Assembly (NCBI GenBank): GCA_017651785.1
Contig: JAGCCD010000258.1
Coordinates: 1 to 5,173 of the forward strand
Direction: 5' to 3'
Length of the DNA stretch: 5,173 bases
Source: Bacteroidales bacterium
Lineage (GTDB): Bacteria; Bacteroidota; Bacteroidia; Bacteroidales; UBA932
Below, piece by piece: positions 1 to 5,173 of this stretch (position 1 is the stretch's first letter; each line of letters begins with the position of its first letter). A model generated the notes under the pieces. That model was not told the DNA's origin and made no database searches. It was given only the letters and a program-made list of their open reading frames with translations. A program made the translations under genes and the position numbers.

Positions 1-420
1 AATGTTATCGAAGCCCTCGCAGAGCATGCCCCGCTTGCCCATGGTGTTGTAGTAGAGCGGGCCGTGGATCTCCTTCATACCCTCAGAGCGGGCCCAGTCT
101 GATGCGGTGGAAATCAGCAGGCGGGCGACTTCTATGTCCTTTATGCAGTCGAACCAGCCGAAGCGGACGCGCTTCTTGCCGTACAACTCGTTGTAACGGG
201 GATTGATAACGGCGCAGATGCGGCCGACAACCTTTTTGCCGTCCGTTACGAGCCACATGCGCTGCTTGCAATAGGTCAGGGGCACCGCCTTTGTGAGCGT
301 GTGCATCTGGTCCGAATGCAGAGCGGGCACATACTGGGCGCAGTTCCGGTACAGAGTGTCCGGGAACTTCACGAAGCTGCGGAGCTGGGCCCTGCTTTTG
401 ACTTCCAATACTTTATACAT
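1..420 (-). CDS. GNAT-superfamily acetyltransferase-like protein (YghO-like), N-terminal 140 residues, cut by window edge
   Basis: The frame opens with ATG at 420-418 (MYKVLEVKSRAQLRSF) and stays open for 140 codons to the window edge, so the C-terminal part is missing. The visible part follows the plan of a Bacteroidota protein family usually annotated as GNAT N-acetyltransferase: an opening 'V.SRAQLRSFVKFPDTLY' segment, a 'YVPAL' step (residues 31-35), a strand pair around 'MWLVTDGKKVVGRICAVIN' (55-73), 'RFGWFDCIKDIEVARLL' (86-102) and 'GPLYYNTMGKRGMLCEGFD' (120-138). In relatives I remember, the last segment reads more like GPLGFTDxDxxGMLVEGFD, so this copy looks somewhat diverged there. 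The acyl-CoA pyrophosphate loop expected further on is not visible, and substrate and reaction are unknown. The gene starts 14 bp after the tcdA stop and is the last gene seen in the run. The start is the first ATG after that stop; a TTG at codon 5 is a less likely alternative. Family call is from remembered similarity; function is not inferred. Confidence 0.8.
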   Translation of the reverse strand, partial: MYKVLEVKSRAQLRSFVKFPDTLYRNCAQYVPALHSDQMHTLTKAVPLTYCKQRMWLVTDGKKVVGRICAVINPRYNELYGKKRVRFGWFDCIKDIEVARLLISTASDWARSEGMKEIHGPLYYNTMGKRGMLCEGFDNI

Positions 421-426
421 AACTTG

Positions 427-458
427 CAAAGATACTAATTTCCTTCGACACTGACAAG
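427..458 (-). promoter_or_regulatory. Candidate Bacteroidota sigma-ABfr-type promoter before the GNAT gene
   Basis: On the minus strand, CTTG at 458-455 is followed after exactly 20 bases by TATCTTTG at 434-427. This matches the Bacteroides housekeeping promoter pattern (TTTG, 19-21 bases, TAnnTTTG) at every position of the -7 box and at three of four bases of the -33 box. The -33 box lies inside the last codons of tcdA and the -7 box begins one base after its TAG stop (437-435). Transcription would start only a few bases before the ATG at 420, giving a leaderless or near-leaderless mRNA. The match is seen directly; activity is inferred. An 8-base box can occur by chance, but its place in a 14-bp gap with correct spacing makes it worth listing. 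Confidence 0.45.
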
Positions 459-1160
459 CCAGGATACCGCCGCCTGGGCGCACACGCACCCGAAAACGGC
501 CGGCATATAGGATATGGTCCCGTTCTGAGCCTTCTTGTTGCGGGTTTCTTCTATCCGCATGGAGTCGTGATCGGGACGCTCGGTGGAATATACGGCGGTG
601 AAGCCGGAAGTGATGCCAAGCTTATGCAGGCGCTTGCGCAGCATACGGGCGAGCGGGCACTGGATGGTGCGGGATATGTCGTCTACACGCAGTTTGGTGG
701 CGTCTTTTTTGGAGCCGCTGCCCATTGAGCTTACAAGGTGCACTCCCCTGCCCATACAGTACTGCACGAGGGCGATTTTAGGACTGAGGGTGTCTATGCA
801 GTCTACCACGCAGTCCAGATCGAAACCGTCAAGCAGGCCGGGGATGTTGTCTTCGCAGATGAATTCCTTCAGCACGTTAACCTCAACCGAGGGATTGATG
901 TCCAGAAAGCGTGCGCGAAGAACGTCACACTTATACTGTCCCACAGTGGAATGGAGCGCGGGGAGCTGACGGTTGATGTTGGATACGGACACGGTGTCTG
1001 AATCTACGAGCAGTATGCTGCCCACGCCGGCCCTGACTATCATTTCTGCAGCCATGGCGCCGACGCCTCCAAGGCCCACGACGGCAACCCGGGCGGCTTT
1101 AAGCCGCTCGAGCGCTTCGTCTCCCAGGAGCAACTGCGTCCGTTCCTGCCAGGGTTCCAT
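435..1160 (-). CDS. tcdA: tRNA threonylcarbamoyladenosine dehydratase (TcdA/CsdL-type, E1-like ThiF/MoeB superfamily)
   Basis: The 241-residue protein is a compact E1-like adenylating enzyme. Known members of this subfamily use ATP to dehydrate t6A at position 37 of ANN-decoding tRNAs to cyclic ct6A, in the cytoplasm. Visible motifs are the nucleotide-binding GLGGVG (29-34), LLVDSD with acidic residues at 53 and 55, NINRQ (61-65, the Arg finger region), Lys77 after the GQY turn, and DCIDTLSPK (120-128) with Asp123 in the magnesium/ATP position. TcdA rather than MoeB or ThiF is indicated by SMGSGSKKDATKLRVDDIS (145-163), then CPLARMLRKRL (168-178) and VYSTERP (190-196), and by the absence of paired CxxC zinc motifs and of a rhodanese domain. 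It is somewhat shorter than the E. coli enzyme (about 268 residues as I recall). The ATG shares its A with the TGA of the peptidase gene upstream, which suggests translational coupling. No sulfur-transfer partner (CsdA/CsdE) is visible here. Confidence 0.93.
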   Translation of the reverse strand: MEPWQERTQLLLGDEALERLKAARVAVVGLGGVGAMAAEMIVRAGVGSILLVDSDTVSVSNINRQLPALHSTVGQYKCDVLRARFLDINPSVEVNVLKEFICEDNIPGLLDGFDLDCVVDCIDTLSPKIALVQYCMGRGVHLVSSMGSGSKKDATKLRVDDISRTIQCPLARMLRKRLHKLGITSGFTAVYSTERPDHDSMRIEETRNKKAQNGTISYMPAVFGCVCAQAAVSWLVSVEGN

Positions 1161-1162
1161 CA
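1158..1162 (-). other. TGATG stop-start overlap of peptidase gene and tcdA
   Basis: On the minus strand the peptidase gene ends with TGA at 1162-1160 and tcdA begins with ATG at 1160-1158, so the two share one base. Such junctions usually indicate termination-reinitiation coupling on a polycistronic mRNA. No separate ribosome binding site is evident in the peptidase codons just before it, which encode the terminal DRWMH. The overlap is seen directly; the coupling is inferred. Confidence 0.75.
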
Positions 1163-3334
1163 GTGCATCCAGCGGTCAAGCCAGTCAAAGAAGGTGCGGT
1201 GCCAGAAAAGGGCGTTCTGGGGCTGAAGCACCCAGTGCGTCTCTTCCGGGAAAATGACAAGCTTGCTGGGCACGCCCATCATCTGGGCGGCGTTGAATGC
1301 TGCCATGCCCTGCTCGTAAGGAATACGGAAATCCATCATTCCGTGGATGCAGAGAATGGGAGTATGCCACTTGGTTATCATGGATTTGGGCGAATTCTCA
1401 TAGTGCCTTACGGCCTTAGGCGTATTGGCGTAAGGGGCACCTGCCTGCTGCATTCCTCCGAAGGTTCTTCCGTCTCCCGCAGGGCCCTGCTTGCCGGGCT
1501 CGTAGGCGTATTCCGTCAGGCCGCCGTTGTCCCAGTTGGCGAACCACATTTCCTCGGTGGTGTACCAGAGGTTTTCCTCGTCGAAGATGCCGGCGTGGGC
1601 GATGAAGCAGTCGTACAGGTCTCCGTGAAGGCCCTCCAGCATATAGGCGGAATAGCCGCCATACGAAGCGCCAACGCAGGCGAGCTTGCCCACATAGGGC
1701 TGGCTCTTGATATAGCGTCCGGCGCTCAGGTAGTCCTGCATATTCAGGCCGCAGTAGTCGCCGCTAATCTGCTCTTTCCATTCCTGGCCGAAGGCGGTGG
1801 TTCCGCGGCGGTTGGGCATTATGACAATATAGCCCTGCTGGGCCATGAGCCTGTAGCACCAGCGGTAACTCCAGTCCTGCGAATTGGTGCCCTGGGGGCC
1901 TCCAAGCACGATTTCTATGGCAGGATAGACCTTTGATGCGTCGAACTCGGGAGGGTACATAACCCAGCACTGCATCTGCTTGCCGTCTACTGTGGGAACA
2001 AGTACGCTCTCTGTGGTCACTTCGTCCAGCTCCTTGAAGATTTGACCGTTAACGGCGGTGATGTTGCCGAAGGCTTCCTTTTCCGGCTCCACTGCCACAA
2101 GCTCGAGCGGGAAATGAAGGGAGTAGAAGCTGGTGAGAAGACGGTCGCCGTCCCAGCCGAAGGGGGTGAAGAAGTCGTACGGCCAGTCTGCCGGGGTGAC
2201 ACGGGTAAGGTTGTCCTGAAGGTCTACTTTGAATATGGCCTGGATGCCGTCTATCAGGGCGTTGAACCAGATTTCGCCGTCGTGCCACACAAGGCCGGCG
2301 GCGTCGCGGTCGAGCGAAGCGGCGAGCTGGCGGGGAACGCTGATGGGTGAAGCTCCGCGCCTGTTGTCCAGCTCGGCCACAAGTATGCGCTGGGCGTCCG
2401 CCTCATAGCCGTCGCGCGGCATGCTTATCCAGGCGAGGTACTTGCCGTCAGGGCTCCAGACGGGGTCTGTATCATAGCCGCCGTCGGTCTTGACGGGAAT
2501 CGTAGAGCCATTCTCCACATCATAGACATAAATGCCGGTGTTTGTGCTGAAGGCGTATTCCTTGCCCATCAGCTTGCGGCACGAGTAGGCGATGTACTTT
2601 CCGTCCGGACTCCAGTCAAGCTGCTCAGCTCCGCCGAAGGGCTCTGTGGGCAGTTCGAAGGGCTCGTCGCCCAGGATGTCGGTAGAGTTTTCCGGGGTAA
2701 TCTGCCCCTCAAGGGAGGCGACGTAGCTGCGGGGAGTCTCGGTTACCCAATGGTCCCAGTGGCGGTACATCAAGTCCTCGGTCACGAAGGCCTGAGCCTT
2801 GTCCAGAGAAGGGTCGGAATCTGTGGGCTGCTGCACCTTGGCGTTCTTGACTGTGCTGATATAGAGCACCTTGGTCTGGTCCGGAGAGAGCTTGAACTCG
2901 GAGATTCCGGAGGGGACGTTGCTAAGGCAGACCTTCTTGCCAAGTTTCTTGCCGGCAAGGGGCGCCTTCCAGATCTGACCGCCCTGCACAAAGAAGATGC
3001 TCTTGCCGTCCAGTGACCAGCGTGCGTTGGAAACGCTCTTGGCGTAACGTGTGAGCTGAACGTTGTCGGAGCCGTCAGTGTTGCACAGCCAGAGGTTGCG
3101 GCAGCTGCGGTTCTGGGCTATGTCGTTATAAGACACGCCGTAAAGTATGAGTTTGCCGTCCGGGCTCAGCTGGGGGTCGCTCAGGCGTCCCAGTGCCAGG
3201 AGTACTTCCGGAGTCATTACTCCGTTCTCTATTTTCACGTCGGCAGGGCCGATGTACCCGGAGCCGTCGTCTGTTTTAGTGCATCCCATAAGGAGGATAG
3301 CGGCGCACAGGCCGCCGATGATAGTTTTATTCAT
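1160..3334 (-). CDS. S9-family (prolyl oligopeptidase type) serine peptidase, DPP5-like lipoprotein
   Basis: The 724-residue protein combines a beta-propeller with a C-terminal alpha/beta-hydrolase peptidase domain. The propeller (about residues 45-430) carries repeated SPDGK-type turns at 57, 107, 150, 242 and 294. The catalytic domain (about 440-724) has LGGPQG (477-482) for the oxyanion region, PNRRGTTAFGQEW (507-519), the nucleophile in GASYGGY (Ser557), Asp668 in HGMMDFR and His700 in EETHWVLQPQ. It closely resembles dipeptidyl-peptidase 5 of Porphyromonas gingivalis, which releases dipeptides with hydrophobic or Ala residues at P1. Specificity here is inferred; acylaminoacyl-peptidase-type activity is the alternative. 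The N-terminus is a lipoprotein signal (lipobox LMGC, Cys18), which fixes the ATG at 3334-3332. The frame stays open 107 codons further upstream, but that part lies inside the DUF2207 gene and gives an Arg-rich, non-signal sequence. It begins 11 bp after the DUF2207 stop. A Gly/Pro/Gln-rich stretch near 609-640 looks longer than in P. gingivalis DPP5. Confidence 0.93.
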   Translation of the reverse strand: MNKTIIGGLCAAILLMGCTKTDDGSGYIGPADVKIENGVMTPEVLLALGRLSDPQLSPDGKLILYGVSYNDIAQNRSCRNLWLCNTDGSDNVQLTRYAKSVSNARWSLDGKSIFFVQGGQIWKAPLAGKKLGKKVCLSNVPSGISEFKLSPDQTKVLYISTVKNAKVQQPTDSDPSLDKAQAFVTEDLMYRHWDHWVTETPRSYVASLEGQITPENSTDILGDEPFELPTEPFGGAEQLDWSPDGKYIAYSCRKLMGKEYAFSTNTGIYVYDVENGSTIPVKTDGGYDTDPVWSPDGKYLAWISMPRDGYEADAQRILVAELDNRRGASPISVPRQLAASLDRDAAGLVWHDGEIWFNALIDGIQAIFKVDLQDNLTRVTPADWPYDFFTPFGWDGDRLLTSFYSLHFPLELVAVEPEKEAFGNITAVNGQIFKELDEVTTESVLVPTVDGKQMQCWVMYPPEFDASKVYPAIEIVLGGPQGTNSQDWSYRWCYRLMAQQGYIVIMPNRRGTTAFGQEWKEQISGDYCGLNMQDYLSAGRYIKSQPYVGKLACVGASYGGYSAYMLEGLHGDLYDCFIAHAGIFDEENLWYTTEEMWFANWDNGGLTEYAYEPGKQGPAGDGRTFGGMQQAGAPYANTPKAVRHYENSPKSMITKWHTPILCIHGMMDFRIPYEQGMAAFNAAQMMGVPSKLVIFPEETHWVLQPQNALFWHRTFFDWLDRWMH
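3281..3334 (-). other. Lipoprotein signal peptide and lipobox of the S9 peptidase
   Basis: The first 18 codons encode a short type II signal peptide: Lys3, a hydrophobic core from Ile5 to Leu15 and the lipobox Leu-Met-Gly-Cys with Cys18 as the lipidated residue. The mature end then reads C-T-K-T-D-D-G-S. Acidic pairs a few residues after the Cys resemble the lipoprotein export signals that place lipoproteins on the outer surface in some Bacteroidota. The signal peptide and lipobox are clear; surface display is only suggested, and periplasmic anchoring remains possible. Confidence 0.85.
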
Positions 3335-3345
3335 ATTGTCAAATG

Positions 3346-5082
3346 TTATCTGCTGCCGCCGCCGTGACCGCCGCCGCTGAAGCCACCGCCTCCGCCGAAC
3401 GATGAATGGCCTCCGAAGCCTCCCCTGCTGCCGCTGCCGTAAGAGCCGCTGCTGCCGCCGCCGGTAAAAGGCGTATAATGTGACGCGCTTCCGGTTACGC
3501 TGCGGAAGGTATTTGTGAACAATACCATATTGGACAGGCTTGTAACCGGAGTCTCCATAGTGCCGATTCTTACGTCGGGCGCTATACGGGCCATTTCTTT
3601 CGCAACCCTGTCGGCTATGCCGAACAGGGACGCCACCACCAGGTAGTCTCCCCACAGGGCGACCTCTTTTGGATAGCGCTCGTTAACGATGGTAAAGTCT
3701 TTAAGGAACTGCCTGAAACCAAGGGCGTTCAATGCATAGTTGCGGCCCTTGGCATTAAGCTTCATATTGTTGTATTTGGAGTATTTGAAGAGGAAGCCCT
3801 CTACAAGGTCGTCTCTCTGATAAGCGGACAGGACCTCATCCTGCATGCCGGAAATCCAGTTCTTTATGCTCAGATAGTGGTTCTGGGACCATTTGCTGAA
3901 CTCTTTCTCCTGCAGCACCCTGTCGGATCCGGCAGAGTTTATCAGGAGCGAAAGGAAGGATTTCTCGCACGGTTTCATATAGGATGTGGGGGGATCGTCG
4001 CTGATGACGAATTCTTTGCGTCCCTTATTGTCCGTGCGCATCACTATGACGCCGTTATTTATCATCCGGAGCAGGATGGCGGAGACGATGGAATACTGCC
4101 TGTCGTCCACTCCGGTAAGGTGGGAGGCTATATAGTAAGTTTCAAGGAAATTGCCGCCGAAAGGGATTTCACGCACCCATTCCGGATTCTTGGGAATCCT
4201 GCGGGTACCGAAGATGGCCTTAATGTTCTTGCGGTTCTTCTGTTTCTTAAGCCCCAGGAATTCAAGCATTTTCTTGAAAGGGTAGATGAAAATCAAGTAG
4301 AAGATGCCGCCGGAGAACAGAATCGCAAGAAGCTCTACGTACCAGGGATCATCCTCTTCATCGTCCGGATAATAAGCCCCTTCCCTCGCGCGTTCCAGCA
4401 CTTCCTCGAAGTCCCTTTCCTGGATGCTTGCGGAATTGAATATGCCCTTGTCGAACCTCAGGAGCAGGATCATGCTGGACGAGTAACTGAAGGGCTCTCC
4501 GGATTCTGCAATCACTTTGCCGCCAGACCAGTTTATGGAGCCCTCGTACCCGAACGCCCAGATGTTGGAATTCTCTTCCGAGAGTTCTACCGGAGCGGAC
4601 AGTTCCAGGCGGACGTGCTGAGGCTGGGACGAGAGCTCGTCGCTCACGAACTGCATATGGAGCATGTCGTGGTCGTTCAGCGACTTGACGCAGTTGGTCA
4701 TAGTGTAGCTCACCGTCCAGGTGTGGGGGCCGTAATTCTCTACGCCCCAGCATATTTCACAGCCGCTGCCGGTCTTGTGGAGACCGCACCGGCGGGCTTT
4801 CTGGGAGATGCTCCTGTCTACGTCCCAGGAGCCCTCGTTCGTGAATACGTTACCTTGCTCGTCTACTACAGAAAGGTCCTGGATGCCGATATCGCCCAGA
4901 TTCTCGCGCACAAGATACCACTCGGTACCTTTGGCCACTACAACATCCCAACGCTCCCGGATGCGGGCCGAGCCGTCTTCCGAGAGCGTGACAAGAATGT
5001 CTATGTCCTTTATTTCAGGCTCATAGGCAAACAGGGGAATCGCTACGACAAGGGACGCAGCGACCAGGAAGGGTCTTTTCAT
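3346..5082 (-). CDS. DUF2207-family membrane protein with glycine-rich C-terminal tail
   Basis: The 578-residue protein opens with a Sec signal peptide (MKRPFLVAASLVVAIPLFA, likely cut after Ala19). A predicted extracytoplasmic DUF2207 domain (about 22-215) begins with the strand 'IDILVTLSEDGSARIRERW' (27-45) and includes DHDMLHMQF (137-145). One membrane segment (about 249-269, VELLAILFSGGIFYLIFIYPF) is followed by a basic stretch (270-288), so the rest should be cytoplasmic. The cytoplasmic part has a winged-helix-like region (about 310-362), the motif LNAKGRNYALNALGFRQFL (442-460) and the family-typical WGDYLVVASLFGIADRVAKE (477-496). It ends in a Gly/Ser tail (541-578). Cysteines at 99, 108, 111 and 131 could form disulfides in the exported domain. 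The molecular function of the family is unknown. A LemA-family gene ends 8 bp upstream, a pairing often seen for DUF2207 proteins, which supports the call. The start is the first ATG after the LemA stop and yields the signal peptide. Confidence 0.9.
   Translation of the reverse strand: MKRPFLVAASLVVAIPLFAYEPEIKDIDILVTLSEDGSARIRERWDVVVAKGTEWYLVRENLGDIGIQDLSVVDEQGNVFTNEGSWDVDRSISQKARRCGLHKTGSGCEICWGVENYGPHTWTVSYTMTNCVKSLNDHDMLHMQFVSDELSSQPQHVRLELSAPVELSEENSNIWAFGYEGSINWSGGKVIAESGEPFSYSSSMILLLRFDKGIFNSASIQERDFEEVLERAREGAYYPDDEEDDPWYVELLAILFSGGIFYLIFIYPFKKMLEFLGLKKQKNRKNIKAIFGTRRIPKNPEWVREIPFGGNFLETYYIASHLTGVDDRQYSIVSAILLRMINNGVIVMRTDNKGRKEFVISDDPPTSYMKPCEKSFLSLLINSAGSDRVLQEKEFSKWSQNHYLSIKNWISGMQDEVLSAYQRDDLVEGFLFKYSKYNNMKLNAKGRNYALNALGFRQFLKDFTIVNERYPKEVALWGDYLVVASLFGIADRVAKEMARIAPDVRIGTMETPVTSLSNMVLFTNTFRSVTGSASHYTPFTGGGSSGSYGSGSRGGFGGHSSFGGGGGFSGGGHGGGSR
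3349..3462 (-). repeat. GGN-rich low-complexity coding stretch (Gly/Ser tail of the DUF2207 protein)
   Basis: The last 38 codons encode a tail dominated by Gly with Ser, Phe, His and Arg (GGGFSGGG-type units, ending GGGSR). At the DNA level it is an imperfect run of GGN and AGC codons. The tail is typical of DUF2207 and TPM-domain proteins that sit beside LemA, so it is a genuine protein end rather than a frameshift product. Being repetitive, it may vary in length between strains. Confidence 0.8.
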
Positions 5083-5090
5083 TCAGGTCC

Positions 5091-5173
5091 CTAGATCTTG
5101 AGGGAAGGCATGTCGGACTTTGCCGTATTCTCCTTGAGGTATTCTTTCTCTGTGAAGCGGAAGATAGCAGCCA
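5091..5173 (-). CDS. LemA-family protein, C-terminal 26 residues, cut by window edge
   Basis: The frame read from the window edge ends with TAG at 5093-5091 and encodes AAIFRFTEKEYLKENTAK followed by SDMPSLKI. LemA proteins commonly end with a '...FxFxEKxYF' segment, a short polar linker and a small hydrophobic/acidic end, which fits. These are small proteins with an N-terminal membrane helix and a long helical bundle; their role is not established. The adjacent DUF2207 gene, 8 bp downstream, strongly supports the call because the two families recur as neighbours. Only the tail is visible, so completeness and membrane anchoring cannot be judged. Confidence 0.7.
   Translation of the reverse strand, partial: AAIFRFTEKEYLKENTAKSDMPSLKI

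Noticed and set aside
435..1160. The E1-like gene considered as part of an antiphage ubiquitin-like (CBASS or Bil-type) system
   Set aside because: There is no ubiquitin-like, E2, JAB-peptidase or cyclase gene beside it, and the SMGSG, CPLAR-LRKRL and VYSTE motifs fit TcdA, a housekeeping tRNA enzyme.
1163..1936. A 257-codon plus-strand open frame opposite the peptidase gene
   Set aside because: It lies opposite the peptidase catalytic domain, whose Ser557, Asp668 and His700 motifs are intact on the minus strand. No plausible protein family is seen in the plus-strand product.
3335..3353. TAACATTTG just before the peptidase ATG as a promoter -7 box
   Set aside because: The spacing between TA and TTTG is three bases instead of two, and no TTG lies 19-21 bases upstream, where the sequence is the GC-rich glycine tail.
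3346..3475. Glycine-codon run considered as a tandem repeat, CRISPR-like array or recombination site
   Set aside because: There are no constant repeat units or spacers. It is in-frame low-complexity coding sequence typical of the protein family's tail.
3335..3655. Upstream extension of the peptidase frame by 107 codons
   Set aside because: It would overlap the 3' end of the DUF2207 gene, is extremely Arg-rich from out-of-frame reading of GGN codons, and would bury the lipoprotein signal that begins at the ATG at 3334.
3877..5094. A 405-codon open frame on the plus strand, antisense to the DUF2207 gene
   Set aside because: The minus-strand frame has a signal peptide, a membrane segment, family motifs and neighbours at operon spacing. 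The plus-strand product shows no recognisable domain and lies wholly opposite it, so it is a compositional shadow.
5083..5095. AGGGA sequence before the DUF2207 ATG as a Shine-Dalgarno site
   Set aside because: It is a weak match overlapping the LemA stop codon, and Bacteroidota generally do not depend on such sites. It does not decide the start and may be chance.

Overview
The window is one stretch of tightly packed genes, all on the minus strand and coding almost end to end. Read in transcription order (right to left) it holds: the last 26 codons of a LemA-family protein; a complete DUF2207-type single-pass membrane protein with a glycine-rich tail; a complete S9-family serine peptidase made as a lipoprotein and resembling dipeptidyl-peptidase 5; a complete E1-like enzyme of the TcdA/CsdL type (tRNA threonylcarbamoyladenosine dehydratase); and the first 140 codons of a GNAT-superfamily acetyltransferase-like protein.

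The organism is probably a member of the Bacteroidota, most likely Bacteroidales. Three things suggest this. The peptidase closely resembles Porphyromonas/Bacteroides DPP5-type enzymes, and its lipobox is followed by a short Asp-Asp stretch. Shine-Dalgarno sequences are absent or weak in front of the genes. A Bacteroides-type promoter motif (TTG, 20 bases, TATCTTTG) lies before the GNAT gene. Base composition looks moderately GC-rich by eye. I cannot name a genus.

The gaps between genes are 8 bp (lemA to DUF2207), 11 bp (DUF2207 to peptidase), a 1-bp TGATG overlap (peptidase to tcdA) and 14 bp (tcdA to GNAT). This is the arrangement of a single operon. I see no terminator-like hairpin, and the only credible promoter signal is the internal one before the GNAT gene. 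LemA plus DUF2207 is a recurrent pair of envelope proteins of unknown function, and the peptidase is also an envelope protein. TcdA acts on tRNA in the cytoplasm and GNAT is a cytoplasmic fold, so the operon mixes envelope and housekeeping functions with no obvious shared pathway.

I found no mobile element, CRISPR array, RNA gene, phage gene or defence system, and no gene-free stretch longer than 14 bp. The window is mostly ordinary chromosomal sequence. The items most worth a second look are the near-leaderless promoter before the GNAT gene, the possible surface-export signal and active-site-proximal insertion of the peptidase, and the compact DUF2207 architecture.
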